34,081 nucleotides of DNA from Cryomorphaceae bacterium BACL11 MAG-121001-bin54 (GTDB taxonomy: Bacteria; Bacteroidota; Bacteroidia; Flavobacteriales; BACL11). This document shows positions 1 through 10,371 of the stretch, piece by piece. The DNA is taken from contig CAJJAH010000003.1 in the NCBI GenBank assembly GCA_905182255.1, positions 92,101 to 126,181 on the forward strand. Direction: 5' to 3'. Below the pieces are notes generated by a model. The model worked only from the letters and a program-made list of their open reading frames with translations, was not told where the DNA came from and made no database searches. Position 1 is the first letter of the stretch; every line of letters begins with the position of its first letter. The translations under genes were made by a program, and so were the position numbers.

Positions 1-1
1 A

Positions 2-1510
2 CTTTTTCTTGAAGGACCCCTTTTAGGAAACAAAAAATCTTCATTTATTTTTTCAGGCAAAACCTCTTACCTTGATAAAAGTTCAGAACTATTATATAAA
101 TATCCAACTCTTTATTTTGACGAAAAAGGCTTGCCATATTCTTATACAGATCTATATGGTAAATTCTCATTAAACGGAAATAATGGTAGTAAGATAAATA
201 TATTTGGTTTCAATTTTCAAGATAAAGTAGATTATGAAGGTATTTCAGAACTTAATTGGACATCAAAAGGTATAGGTTCAGAGTTCATTATTATTCCAGG
301 AGCATCACCTGTTTTAATTGAAGGTAATTTTGCATATTCATCTTATGATATTTCTTTGAATGAGTCAGCCTCTCCACTAAGAAAAAGTGGAATAGATGGA
401 TTTAATATGGGTTTTGATTTTACTTATTTTCAACCTAAAGGAAAAATAAAATATGGTTTTGATATTCATGGATTCTCAACTGATTTCACCACTTACAATT
501 CTGTAAATTCTAAAATCGAACAAAAAGAAAATACTTCGGAATTTTCAGCTTACATTAATTACCAGTTTAACAGTACTCGCTTTATAATTGAGCCTGGATT
601 TCGTTTGCAGAAATACACCTTAGGCGTTTCACCTGAGCCAAGATTAGGAATGAAATATATTGCAAGTGACAAAATGAGATTTAAAGTATCATCTGGTTAT
701 TATTCGCAAAATATATTGAGTACAACATCTGATAGAGATATTGTGAATTTATTTTCTGGGATCATATCTTCTCCAGAAGAAATTCCTGATCAATCAAATG
801 GAAATCCTTACAAAAATAAGTTCCAAAAAGCAAGACACTTAATTGCTGGATTAGAGTATGATATTAGTAGAAGGATTGACTTTCAAATAGAAGGATATAT
901 TAAAGATTTCACACAGCTGACAAACATTAACCGAAATATGACTTCCAATTTAGATGATGAATTTATTATTGAAAGTGGAGTTGCAAAAGGAGTAGATGTT
1001 CTACTCAAGTTTAAAAGTAAAAAATTATACATATGGGCGGTATACTCTATTGGTATCATCTCAAGAAATGATGGAAAAAAAACATATAACCCACACTTTG
1101 ATAGAAGACATAATATGAATTTTGTTACCTCATACAAATTTGGTAAAAATGAAAGTTGGAAAGCAGATATGAGATGGAATTTAGGATCAGGCTTTCCATT
1201 CACTCAGACTCAAGGGTTTTACGAAAATCTAATTTTTTCTGATGGTATAAATACCGACTATACAACTACAAATGGAGAACTAGGAATTGAGTATGCAGAA
1301 CTTAATGAGGGAAGACTTCCTTACTACCATAGGTTAGATGCTTCAATTTCAAAAAGTATTAAACTAAATAAAATATCTGAACTTGATATGACTTTATCTG
1401 TAACAAATGCTTATAATCGAGAAAATATTTTTTATTTTAACAGGGTAAAAAATGAAAGAGTGAATCAATTACCACTTATGCCTAGCTTTGGCGCAAGTAT
1501 CACATTTTAA
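2..1510 (+). CDS. TonB-dependent receptor, C-terminal part (5' end outside window)
   Basis: The open frame is already running at base 2 and ends with TAA at 1508-1510, so about 502 residues are present and the N-terminus is missing. The visible part begins inside the plug/early barrel region (an EGPL segment, then SGKTSYLD and GLPYSYTDLYGKFS). It continues as many short amphipathic beta-strands with aromatic girdles and ends in the typical outer-membrane terminal strand (PSFGASITF, C-terminal Phe). The RRHNMNFVTSYKFG and WRWNLGSGFPFTQTQG-like stretches are characteristic of Bacteroidota TonB receptors with a carboxypeptidase-like N-terminal domain. It would import an unknown ligand across the outer membrane using TonB/ExbBD energy. 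No SusD partner follows. The family call is firm; the substrate cannot be read from this fragment. Confidence 0.85.
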   Translation, partial: LFLEGPLLGNKKSSFIFSGKTSYLDKSSELLYKYPTLYFDEKGLPYSYTDLYGKFSLNGNNGSKINIFGFNFQDKVDYEGISELNWTSKGIGSEFIIIPGASPVLIEGNFAYSSYDISLNESASPLRKSGIDGFNMGFDFTYFQPKGKIKYGFDIHGFSTDFTTYNSVNSKIEQKENTSEFSAYINYQFNSTRFIIEPGFRLQKYTLGVSPEPRLGMKYIASDKMRFKVSSGYYSQNILSTTSDRDIVNLFSGIISSPEEIPDQSNGNPYKNKFQKARHLIAGLEYDISRRIDFQIEGYIKDFTQLTNINRNMTSNLDDEFIIESGVAKGVDVLLKFKSKKLYIWAVYSIGIISRNDGKKTYNPHFDRRHNMNFVTSYKFGKNESWKADMRWNLGSGFPFTQTQGFYENLIFSDGINTDYTTTNGELGIEYAELNEGRLPYYHRLDASISKSIKLNKISELDMTLSVTNAYNRENIFYFNRVKNERVNQLPLMPSFGASITF

Positions 1511-1580
1511 ATTACTTAGATGATTTTTAAAAAAAATTAATAAAACTTTTATCAATAAAAGAATAATCAGTAACAAATAG

Positions 1581-1588
1581 TATTTTTG
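1581..1588 (+). promoter_or_regulatory. Candidate -7 element of the pyrG promoter
   Basis: TATTTTTG matches the Bacteroidota -7 consensus TAnnTTTG and lies 24 bases before the GTG start of pyrG, in the 102-base gap after the receptor gene. No clear -33 TTG is present at the right spacing. Confidence 0.5.
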
Positions 1589-1609
1589 TAAAAACAAAAA
1601 CTACTGTAA

Positions 1610-3223
<1,614 letters not shown>

Positions 3224-3235
3224 TAAAGCTTTATA

Positions 3236-5044
3236 ATGAAAAAATACGATAAAAATTCACTAATTGGCTTTGCGTTAATGGCTGTCATTTTGATAGTATT
3301 TAATACTTTCTTTTTCCCTGAAATACCACAAGAACAAGCCCCAGTTTCAGCACCAACTGAAGCTATAATTACAGAAAATCAATTTTCAGAAACGACATTT
3401 TCGACTCCTAAATTAAGTAACTCCGTTATTAGTGAGGAGCAAAAAACAAAATATGGTGTTTTTGCTTCAGCTGCAAAAGGGACAGATGAATTTCAAATTA
3501 TTGAAAATGATAAATTAAAAATTACAGTTGCTAATAAAGGTGGTAGAATTGTATCCGTAATTTTAAAAGAATATCAAACCTTTGACTCGATAGCACTTGA
3601 TTTATTCGATGCAGATAGTTCTCGTTTCAATCTTCAATTTACCACGGGACACAACATAAATACTGCTGACTTGTATTTTGTTGCAGAACAAAGTAGTAAC
3701 ACTTTAAGTATGAAACTAAAGGCTGATGACAGCCGTTATGTAGAGTATTTATATACGCTTACTAACGACTATCTTATTAATTTTGACATTAAATTTATAG
3801 GAATGGAAAGCCTTATTCCAACAGGAATAAATTATATGAATCTGGAGTGGCAAATGAAAACACCACAAACAGAGAAAAGCAAAACTAATCAGGATATGTA
3901 TACTGGAATTCAGTACCAGTATAGTGCTGACAATGAAGGGGATTATTTAAGCTTCACATCAACTGATGAAGACAAAATAAATGCTCGTCTAAATTGGGTA
4001 GCATTCAAGCAACAATTCTTTAGTGCAATTTTTATTGCTAAGGATGGATTTGAAAAGCCAACTCACTTAATTTCTACAAAAAGTGAAGGATCAAAATTCA
4101 TAAAGGATTTATCTGCTAAGTTCGAACTTCCTTATAAACACAAATCAGAAGAGCAGCTAAGCTTTCAATTCTATTTTGGACCAAATCACTACAAAACCTT
4201 AAAAGCTTACGAATCAGGATTTGAAGAATTAGTTCCACTTGGATGGGGAATGTTTGGATGGGTAAATCAATATATAATTATACCAATATTTGATTTCTTA
4301 AGTAAATTTGGTTTTAATTATGGAATAATCATCCTACTTCTTACACTAATTATTAAAATAGGCCTTGCTCCATTCACATATAAAGCATTTTTATCACAAG
4401 CAAAAATGAAGGTATTAAAGCCAGAGATTGATAAAATTAATGAAAAGTTAAAAGGAAAAGATCCAATGAAAGCCCAACAAGAAACTATGGGGCTTTATCG
4501 AAAGGCAGGCGTAAACCCAATGGGAGGTTGCTTACCGATGTTATTCCAATTTCCTATACTAATTGCAATGTTTCGTTTCTTTCCTGCCTCAATTGAATTA
4601 AGACAAGAAAGTTTCCTTTGGGCTGATGATCTTTCTTCATATGATTCTATTTATGACTTAGGATTTAACATTCCTTTTTATGGTGATCATATTAGTTTAT
4701 TTACATTACTAATGACCATTTCTACTTTACTGTACACAAGTATGAATTCTTCAATGGCAACTGGCCAAATGGCGCAAATGAAATGGATGATGTACTTAAT
4801 GCCAATCATGTTCCTTGGATTCTTTAATAATTATGCTGCAGGACTCTCATACTATTATTTTTTAGCAAATATGTTTACTTTCACTCAGCAATATTTCATG
4901 AAACGTTTTATTAATGAAGATAAAATATTTGCTCAATTGGAAGCTAACAAAAAGAAACCTGCTAAACCAAAATCTAAGTTTCAAAAGAAACTAGAGGAAA
5001 TGCAAAAAAAGCAAGAACAACAAAAGAGTAAAAAGAAAAAGTAA
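3236..5044 (+). CDS. yidC: Membrane protein insertase YidC
   Basis: YidC inserts and folds inner-membrane proteins, with SecYEG or alone. The 602-residue protein has the Gram-negative layout. An N-terminal membrane anchor (about residues 9-27) is followed by a large periplasmic beta-rich domain (about 60-340). The conserved five-helix-type insertase core starts near residue 358 with NYGIIILLLTLIIKIGLAPF, followed by the cytoplasmic hairpin (YKAFLSQAKMKVLKPEIDK) and the GGCLPMLFQFPILIAMF segment. The tail from about residue 570 is very rich in Lys and Gln, as is common in Bacteroidota YidC, and is likely to contact ribosomes. It lies 12 bases after pyrG. Its 3' end is only 2 bases from the convergent mqnA 3' end, and no terminator is visible there. 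Confidence 0.97.
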   Translation: MKKYDKNSLIGFALMAVILIVFNTFFFPEIPQEQAPVSAPTEAIITENQFSETTFSTPKLSNSVISEEQKTKYGVFASAAKGTDEFQIIENDKLKITVANKGGRIVSVILKEYQTFDSIALDLFDADSSRFNLQFTTGHNINTADLYFVAEQSSNTLSMKLKADDSRYVEYLYTLTNDYLINFDIKFIGMESLIPTGINYMNLEWQMKTPQTEKSKTNQDMYTGIQYQYSADNEGDYLSFTSTDEDKINARLNWVAFKQQFFSAIFIAKDGFEKPTHLISTKSEGSKFIKDLSAKFELPYKHKSEEQLSFQFYFGPNHYKTLKAYESGFEELVPLGWGMFGWVNQYIIIPIFDFLSKFGFNYGIIILLLTLIIKIGLAPFTYKAFLSQAKMKVLKPEIDKINEKLKGKDPMKAQQETMGLYRKAGVNPMGGCLPMLFQFPILIAMFRFFPASIELRQESFLWADDLSSYDSIYDLGFNIPFYGDHISLFTLLMTISTLLYTSMNSSMATGQMAQMKWMMYLMPIMFLGFFNNYAAGLSYYYFLANMFTFTQQYFMKRFINEDKIFAQLEANKKKPAKPKSKFQKKLEEMQKKQEQQKSKKKK

Positions 5045-5046
5045 GT

Positions 5047-5784
5047 TTAAATTATTTTTCTCAAAAATAGTTCCATACCCTTCTTCTTTTCAGAATCTAA
5101 GCTATATGAAATTTTATTATTCAAATAATCTTCAGGATTTTTACAATTAGGGTAACTATCAACTTCAAAGGCCAAAGCTCTATCAATATTTGTTAATCCT
5201 TTTTCAAGAGCTTTATTAAAAGCATTGATAAAATCTTGTGATAACTGAGAATTAGATACCCAAGCTGCAAATACAAAAGGTAATCCAGTCATTTCTGTCC
5301 AAATAGCAGACAAATCATAAATAAATTTATGCTTATCGTTCATAGCAAAAGCTCTATCTCCAATTACCAAAGCAGCATGTTTTCCTTTAATTTTATCTTC
5401 AAAACCAACTTCTTCATTTATAAGTATGGGATTTAACCGCCAATAATCTTTTAATAAAAGCTTAAGCAAGGCGACAGAAGTACGCGATTGATAATCCAAC
5501 GCTATACTTTCAATTTCTTCAATAGGAACATCCGAATACAAACAAACCGTATCCACAGCTCCATTAGCGCCTATGCAATAGTCCGAAATAATATAAGCCT
5601 CTTTTAATTTTAGAATAGCAACAACAGGAACTAAGGCTAAATCTACAGTCCCATTAATAAGTTTATCAGCACAAATAGAAGGATAGTCCAGCTGTAAATC
5701 TATAGTCTTAATCAAGTCACTTTGTTTTAACCCATGTATAAAAGGTATCGTGTTTAAATAAGAAACAGCTGATATTTTTAGCAT
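5047..5784 (-). CDS. mqnA: Menaquinone biosynthesis protein MqnA (chorismate dehydratase)
   Basis: MqnA dehydrates chorismate to 3-enolpyruvylbenzoate, the first step of the futalosine route to menaquinone. The protein starts MLKISAVSYLNTIPF, the family's hallmark N-terminus, and shows the periplasmic-binding-protein-like fold pattern of the DUF178 family, with conserved DYQSRTSVAL and LVIGDRAF segments. The start is the ATG at 5784, although the frame is open to 5856. That ATG overlaps the TGA of the upstream DUF456 gene as TGATG, so the two are likely translationally coupled. The resulting 245 residues fit the family. No other futalosine-pathway gene is in the window. Confidence 0.9.
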   Translation of the reverse strand: MLKISAVSYLNTIPFIHGLKQSDLIKTIDLQLDYPSICADKLINGTVDLALVPVVAILKLKEAYIISDYCIGANGAVDTVCLYSDVPIEEIESIALDYQSRTSVALLKLLLKDYWRLNPILINEEVGFEDKIKGKHAALVIGDRAFAMNDKHKFIYDLSAIWTEMTGLPFVFAAWVSNSQLSQDFINAFNKALEKGLTNIDRALAFEVDSYPNCKNPEDYLNNKISYSLDSEKKKGMELFLRKII

Positions 5785-6242
5785 CAGAAAAGTAAGACAT
5801 AAATGATATAACAACAAGTACACAATTTTAGAATTGTACCTGTGATAAAACCCCAAAGTGCACCAAAAGCTATTTTCACTTCATTGCTATTCGCTTCAAT
5901 TTTTGCTCCAATATAAGCACCAACAAAAGCACCTACTAAAATCCCAAAAGGTGGAAATAAGAAAATTCCTAATAACATACCTACTAACGAACCTCTAATT
6001 GCATACTTACCACCGCCTGCTTTTTTTACACCATATATCTGCAAATAATAATCTAAAACAGTAATAAAAACTACAAATACTCCCAGCCATAAAATAAAAT
6101 TAACCTCCATTTTACTAATATAGAAGTGAGAAAGTAATAAACCCAAATAAGAAAGAGGAAGGCCAGGCAAAGCTGGAATAATACTTCCTATTAATCCTAA
6201 AATCAATAAGGTCCCAATTCCAATCATTATTAGTATTTCCAT
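5784..6242 (-). CDS. DUF456 domain-containing membrane protein
   Basis: A 152-residue hydrophobic protein of unknown function. It has an N-terminal membrane helix followed by the family motif GSIIPALPGLPLSYLG (about residues 19-34), a second helix (about 48-65), then a Gly-rich pair of helices (GMLLGIFLFPPFGILVGAFVGAYIGA, split over residues about 88-113) and a terminal helix. This is the usual DUF456 arrangement. It is the first gene of a two-gene unit with mqnA (stop/start overlap TGATG at 5782-5786). A role in menaquinone synthesis is not implied by the sequence. Confidence 0.85.
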   Translation of the reverse strand: MEILIMIGIGTLLILGLIGSIIPALPGLPLSYLGLLLSHFYISKMEVNFILWLGVFVVFITVLDYYLQIYGVKKAGGGKYAIRGSLVGMLLGIFLFPPFGILVGAFVGAYIGAKIEANSNEVKIAFGALWGFITGTILKLCTCCYIIYVLLF

Positions 6243-6263
6243 TTACCAAAAGTAGTAAAAAAG

Positions 6264-6271
6264 CAAATGTA
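6264..6271 (-). promoter_or_regulatory. Candidate -7 element for the DUF456-mqnA unit
   Basis: Read on the minus strand this is TACATTTG, a full match to TAnnTTTG, 21 bases before the DUF456 start codon in the divergent gap shared with purB. Confidence 0.5.
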
Positions 6272-6308
6272 AAATTCATTTCTCAAAGAACATCTTATTT
6301 AAAATGCT

Positions 6309-6316
6309 TAAATTTG
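6309..6316 (+). promoter_or_regulatory. Candidate -7 element of the purB promoter
   Basis: TAAATTTG matches TAnnTTTG and lies 24 bases before the purB ATG. With the divergent -7 box at 6264-6271 it indicates back-to-back promoters in a 98-base gap. Confidence 0.5.
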
Positions 6317-6340
6317 CAACTCTAATTAACAAAAGAAAAA

Positions 6341-7684
6341 ATGGCACTTACTCCTTTAACTGCAGTTACCCCTATTGACGGAAGATATATCAGTAAAACC
6401 TCTAGCCTACAAGCTTACTTTTCTGAAGCTGCTTTAATCAAATTCAGAGTAAAGGTTGAAATAGAATATTTTATCGCACTTTGCAATAGTTCTATCATTC
6501 AACTAAATCATTTTCCTAATAATAAATTCTCAGAATTAAGAGATTTATACACAAATTTTAAAGAAAGTGATGCACAAAGAATTAAGGACATTGAAAGCAT
6601 TACTAACCATGATGTAAAAGCAGTAGAATACTTTATTAAAGAAGAATTTGATAAATTAGGACTACAAGAGTTTAAAGAGTTTATCCATTTCGGATTAACT
6701 TCACAAGACATCAATAATACTGCAGTTCCTTATTCTATAAAAGAAGCTATAAACAAAGTTTATTTACCTCAATTAACTAAAATTATTACTTTACTAAAAG
6801 ATAGGGCTCTGCAATGGAAAGCAATTCCATTGTTAGCCCGCACGCACGGACAGGCTGCTTCACCAACAAGAATGGGAAAAGAAATTCAAGTATTTGTTGA
6901 GCGTATTGAAAAGCAACTATTCCTTTTAGAAACAATTCCTTTTAGTGCAAAGTTTGGTGGCGCAACAGGTAACTTTAATGCACATCATGTTGCTTTTCCT
7001 GAAATTGATTGGGTAAGTTTTTCAAACAACTTTACAGCTGATGCTTTAGGATTGGAAAGACAACAAACAACTACTCAAATTGAGCATTATGATAATTTGG
7101 CAGCACTCATGGATAACATCAGTAGAATCAATACTATTTTAATTGATTTCTCTAGAGATATTTGGACTTATGTTTCTATGGATTATTTCAAACAAAAAAT
7201 CAAACAAGGAGAAGTAGGTTCATCAGCAATGCCACATAAAGTAAATCCCATTGACTTTGAAAATGCTGAAGGCAACTTAGGTATGGGAAATGCAATTTTC
7301 TCATTCTTATCGAGCAAACTACCTATCTCTCGCTTGCAAAGAGATTTAACCGATAGTACAGTTTTAAGAAATATTGGCGTTCCCTTTGCACATACCCTTA
7401 TCGCTTTCGCATCATTAAACAAAGGAATAAATAGGTTAATTATTAATGAAGAAAACATTGCTAATGATTTAGAAAAAAACTGGGCAGTTGTAGCAGAAGC
7501 AATTCAAACAATATTAAGAAGAGAGGGCTACCCTAATCCTTATGAAGTACTTAAAGAATTGACAAGAACAAACTCAGTTGTTAATGCCGAAAGTATTTCT
7601 TTATTTATTGATACTTTAAATATTAATGATGCTATTAAAGCTGAATTAAAAGCAATTAATCCAAGTAATTACACGGGAATATAA
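6341..7684 (+). CDS. purB: Adenylosuccinate lyase
   Basis: PurB cleaves adenylosuccinate to AMP and fumarate, and SAICAR to AICAR and fumarate, in purine synthesis. The 447 residues are collinear with the longer (E. coli-type) PurB enzymes. The start LTPLTAVTPIDGRY is characteristic. TSQDINN and ARTHGQAASPT (His169) line the active site, and the fumarase/aspartase superfamily signature GSSAMPHKVNPIDFENAEGN begins at Gly293 with the catalytic Ser at 295. It is a single-gene unit between a divergent promoter and a strong terminator. Confidence 0.97.
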   Translation: MALTPLTAVTPIDGRYISKTSSLQAYFSEAALIKFRVKVEIEYFIALCNSSIIQLNHFPNNKFSELRDLYTNFKESDAQRIKDIESITNHDVKAVEYFIKEEFDKLGLQEFKEFIHFGLTSQDINNTAVPYSIKEAINKVYLPQLTKIITLLKDRALQWKAIPLLARTHGQAASPTRMGKEIQVFVERIEKQLFLLETIPFSAKFGGATGNFNAHHVAFPEIDWVSFSNNFTADALGLERQQTTTQIEHYDNLAALMDNISRINTILIDFSRDIWTYVSMDYFKQKIKQGEVGSSAMPHKVNPIDFENAEGNLGMGNAIFSFLSSKLPISRLQRDLTDSTVLRNIGVPFAHTLIAFASLNKGINRLIINEENIANDLEKNWAVVAEAIQTILRREGYPNPYEVLKELTRTNSVVNAESISLFIDTLNINDAIKAELKAINPSNYTGI

Positions 7685-7707
7685 ATATAATACTTAGCTT
7701 AAGAAAT

Positions 7708-7737
7708 AATAAAGCTGAGCAAATACTCAGCTTTATT
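7708..7737. terminator. Bidirectional intrinsic terminator between purB and the convergent six-gene run
   Basis: A 12-bp perfect stem, AATAAAGCTGAG / CTCAGCTTTATT, with a 6-base loop. The arms end in A-rich and T-rich bases, so it can act in both directions. It sits 23 bases after the purB stop and 4 bases after the stop of the minus-strand gene at 7742. Confidence 0.85.
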
Positions 7738-7741
7738 ATTT

Positions 7742-8299
7742 TTAGAAACTTAGTTTGTTCTTTTCCAAGTAATCTTCCCAATTCCAAATAAAATGTGTTA
7801 GTAGATTCTTCAACTCATTGTAAAATATAGGATTTGGTTTATTCTTTCTCTTAAATAAATCCCCCTGAAATTGATTTATATTATATTTTTCAAAAATACC
7901 ATACGCCATAGCGCTTATAGAATGTTCAGTATCTATTAATAATTCATTAAAATAGGTTTCATAATCAAGGAATCGCTCAATTGCTAAATGCTGTTCACTT
8001 TCAGGTAATTCTTTATGCATTTCATTTAAAATATATCCTCTTAATGTAGCTGAATCCTTTTCTTCAAAAAATATATCTAAATTTTTTATATTCCCTAAGA
8101 AGACAATATTTTTAAACCAATCAATATCAAGATTAGTAAGGTTTGGATTATCTTCTAAATTATTGTTATTGTTAATAAAATCCTTAATTTCAACAAAGCC
8201 AACCTCAATTACATTATTAAGTAGATTTACATAAATAGTAGCAGCCAGTTCGGCCTTTACTTTTTTCTTTTTTGATAATAAACCTAAAAACTTTATCAT
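7742..8299 (-). CDS. Hypothetical protein, last gene of the minus-strand run
   Basis: A 185-residue, mostly alpha-helical, acidic protein with no signal peptide or membrane segment. It opens with a short basic patch (SKKKKVKAE, about residues 9-17) and has an Asn-rich stretch near residue 45. I do not recognise a domain. It starts 5 bases after the L-2-hydroxyglutarate oxidase stop, so it is almost certainly co-transcribed with it. A terminator follows directly. Confidence 0.75.
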   Translation of the reverse strand: MIKFLGLLSKKKKVKAELAATIYVNLLNNVIEVGFVEIKDFINNNNNLEDNPNLTNLDIDWFKNIVFLGNIKNLDIFFEEKDSATLRGYILNEMHKELPESEQHLAIERFLDYETYFNELLIDTEHSISAMAYGIFEKYNINQFQGDLFKRKNKPNPIFYNELKNLLTHFIWNWEDYLEKNKLSF

Positions 8300-8304
8300 A
8301 TAAA

Positions 8305-9516
8305 TTATAGATTAAAATGTGATTTCGCTTCTGCCATTATCTGTTTTCCAATTGCTAAACAAGCGGTAGCAGCTGGAGATGGAGCATTTAGCACATGTAT
8401 ATTTTTTTTATTTTTAATTATTTTAAAATCGTCAATCACCTCTCCATCATTAGCTAAGGCCATAGCTCTCACCCCACTTCTTCCCTCTACAATATCATCC
8501 ATTTCTAGTGTCGGCAACATTTTTTGTAACTCCTTCAAAAATAGAGATTTTGAGAACGCCCTTTTATACTCATTGATGCCAAATTTCCAATGATTTATGA
8601 ACAATCTCCAAGTTCCTGAGAAACTGAGAGCCTGAAGGGTATCTCTAAAGCTAAAATCAGTCTTTTTATAACCTTCTCTTTTAAATGTAAATACCGCATT
8701 TGGCCCACACTCAATATCTCCATTCGTCATTCTTGTAAAATGAACTCCTAAAAAAGGAAATTCAGGATTAGGAACAGGATAAACTAAATTATTAATTTTA
8801 GATTTAGCATGTTCAGCTAATTCATAATAATCACCTCTGAAACCTACAATTTGCATATCTAACTTTACTTTGTCTTTTAGTGCTAACCTATCCGCAAACA
8901 AGCCACCACAAAAAATAATATTCTTAATGTTAAATTTACCCTTTGAAGTAATGATGTTGGACTCATTATAATCTAAAACCTCACAATTAGTCATAACTTT
9001 ACTATTAGGGTTCTTTTGCAATAATAACTCAGATAACTTATTGGTTATTCCTTTATAATCAATGATTCCTGATTCAGGAACCCAAAGGGCTTTCAATCCT
9101 TCAATATTAGGTTCTATTTTCTTAAATTCTTCTGGATTTAACAATTCCAAGCCTAACAAACCATTCTTTTCTCCATTCTCTTTTAAATCATTCAATTGTT
9201 TAACTTCAAGAGAAGTTATAGCTACAACTAATTTACCACATACATCATGCTTAATGTTATGTTCTTTGGAAAAAGCAACTAATTCTTTTCTGCCGTCAAC
9301 ACAATTTTTAGCCTTTAAGGAACCGTTCTTGTAATATAACCCTGAATGGATTACACCAGAGTTTCTGCCTGTTTGATGAAAAGCCAATTCTTTTTCTTTT
9401 TCAAAAACAACAATGTTAAGTGTTAAGAATTCTCTTTGAAGTTGATAAGCAGTAGCCAAGCCCACAATTCCACCTCCTACTATTGCTATATCAAATTTAT
9501 TATGTTGGATATTGAT
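8305..9516 (-). CDS. lhgO: L-2-hydroxyglutarate oxidase (FAD-dependent); no regular start codon
   Basis: This DAO-family flavoprotein oxidises L-2-hydroxyglutarate to 2-oxoglutarate and passes electrons to the quinone pool. Family marks are the FAD-binding IAIVGGGIVGLATAYQL at the N-terminus, FHQTGRNSGVIHSGLYY, and the C-terminal RSGVRAMALANDGEVIDDF with SPAATACLAIG. The first conventional start in frame is GTG at 9465, but it falls inside the dinucleotide-binding motif and would delete GGGI. The frame stays open upstream, with FDIAIVGGG encoded from 9495 down, to the stop codon of the preceding gene at 9520-9522. There is no ATG, GTG or TTG in between; the only possible codons are ATC at 9516 and 9510 or ATA further in. 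I give the maximal frame (403 residues). The true start is a rare codon or has been lost. Confidence 0.85.
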   Translation of the reverse strand: MNIQHNKFDIAIVGGGIVGLATAYQLQREFLTLNIVVFEKEKELAFHQTGRNSGVIHSGLYYKNGSLKAKNCVDGRKELVAFSKEHNIKHDVCGKLVVAITSLEVKQLNDLKENGEKNGLLGLELLNPEEFKKIEPNIEGLKALWVPESGIIDYKGITNKLSELLLQKNPNSKVMTNCEVLDYNESNIITSKGKFNIKNIIFCGGLFADRLALKDKVKLDMQIVGFRGDYYELAEHAKSKINNLVYPVPNPEFPFLGVHFTRMTNGDIECGPNAVFTFKREGYKKTDFSFRDTLQALSFSGTWRLFINHWKFGINEYKRAFSKSLFLKELQKMLPTLEMDDIVEGRSGVRAMALANDGEVIDDFKIIKNKKNIHVLNAPSPAATACLAIGKQIMAEAKSHFNL

Positions 9517-9519
9517 AAA

Positions 9520-10371
9520 CTATTTTTTAAGTGTAAAAACTCTAGAAATATTAAAACCAAAATAAATATCTCCATTAGACCATTCACCAGTAGTTTCATG
9601 TATAAAAGCCCGCTCAAACATTGCGGCAGAATTGCTTAAATGCAACTGAAAAACATGACCTCCTGTTTCGATATCTAATCCTAAGGAAAGAGGGTTAATA
9701 CCATTCTCCTTATTTAATTGAAAAAAGTACTCTGCATTAAATGAAATTCTTGAAGTTAATTTATGTCTTGCTCCTAAACCAACAGACAGTAAATCATGTC
9801 CATCATCTTTTATAACACTATTTTTATGTACTAAAGTTGGACTTAGCTGTAATGATAAATCTCTGTTAATTTTACTAGCAAATAACACTTGATGCACATA
9901 ACTCATTTGATCTGACAAAAGATAATCTTCAGCTTGCATATTCTTCCATATTTCTTGTTTAAAGAAAGCTGAAGAATACCAAGCAATGCTAAAAGGAAAA
10001 GAATTTTCACCTTTAATTTGGCTCACTAATTTAATTTTTACATTTGCATCAATTGTTTTTAAGAATGAACTTCTACCCAGACCAATTGAAGACCAGTTAT
10101 TTAATCCATAATCCAAACCAAAACGAACTTGCGCATTATCTAATCCATATAAATTATACGCTCCAGAGTTTAAGGTGCCGAATCGATGCTGTATCAAGAA
10201 AAGTAAATCTCCCTTATTAACTAACTCTACAGATTGACTATTTACAATTTTAACTGCTTTGAAAGTAGAACTAATTTTGTAGTTTGTATCATCATTTAGC
10301 AAAGACATTAAATCATCTTGGGCAGAAATAATTAATGGAAAAAAAAGAAACACTAACATTTTCCGCTTCAT
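9520..10371 (-). CDS. DUF5777 family outer-membrane beta-barrel protein
   Basis: A 283-residue exported protein with an 18-residue signal peptide (MKRKMLVFLFFPLIISAQ). Alternating short beta-strands follow and a Phe-rich C-terminus (GFNISRVFTLKK). The FGLDYGLNNWSSIGLGRSS stretch and overall layout fit the DUF5777 beta-barrel family of Bacteroidota. Its ATG directly follows the TAG of the YceI-like gene (TAGATG), so translation is likely coupled. Its usual company of a c-type cytochrome lipoprotein and a YceI protein suggests a shared envelope function, which is unknown. Confidence 0.75.
   Translation of the reverse strand: MKRKMLVFLFFPLIISAQDDLMSLLNDDTNYKISSTFKAVKIVNSQSVELVNKGDLLFLIQHRFGTLNSGAYNLYGLDNAQVRFGLDYGLNNWSSIGLGRSSFLKTIDANVKIKLVSQIKGENSFPFSIAWYSSAFFKQEIWKNMQAEDYLLSDQMSYVHQVLFASKINRDLSLQLSPTLVHKNSVIKDDGHDLLSVGLGARHKLTSRISFNAEYFFQLNKENGINPLSLGLDIETGGHVFQLHLSNSAAMFERAFIHETTGEWSNGDIYFGFNISRVFTLKK

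Noticed and set aside
883-1203. Minus-strand open frame inside the TonB receptor gene, and similar opposite-strand frames inside pyrG, purB, lhgO and the PNGase-like gene
   Set aside because: They lie opposite strong conserved genes, have no recognisable domains or start signals, and are expected by chance from the codon use.
5040-5050. Terminator between yidC and mqnA
   Set aside because: The two stop codons are only 2 bases apart and no stable hairpin with a T-run is visible nearby.
5785-5856. Longer N-terminus for MqnA
   Set aside because: The extra 24 codons overlap the upstream gene and are not like the family; the ATG at 5784 gives the hallmark start and a TGATG junction.
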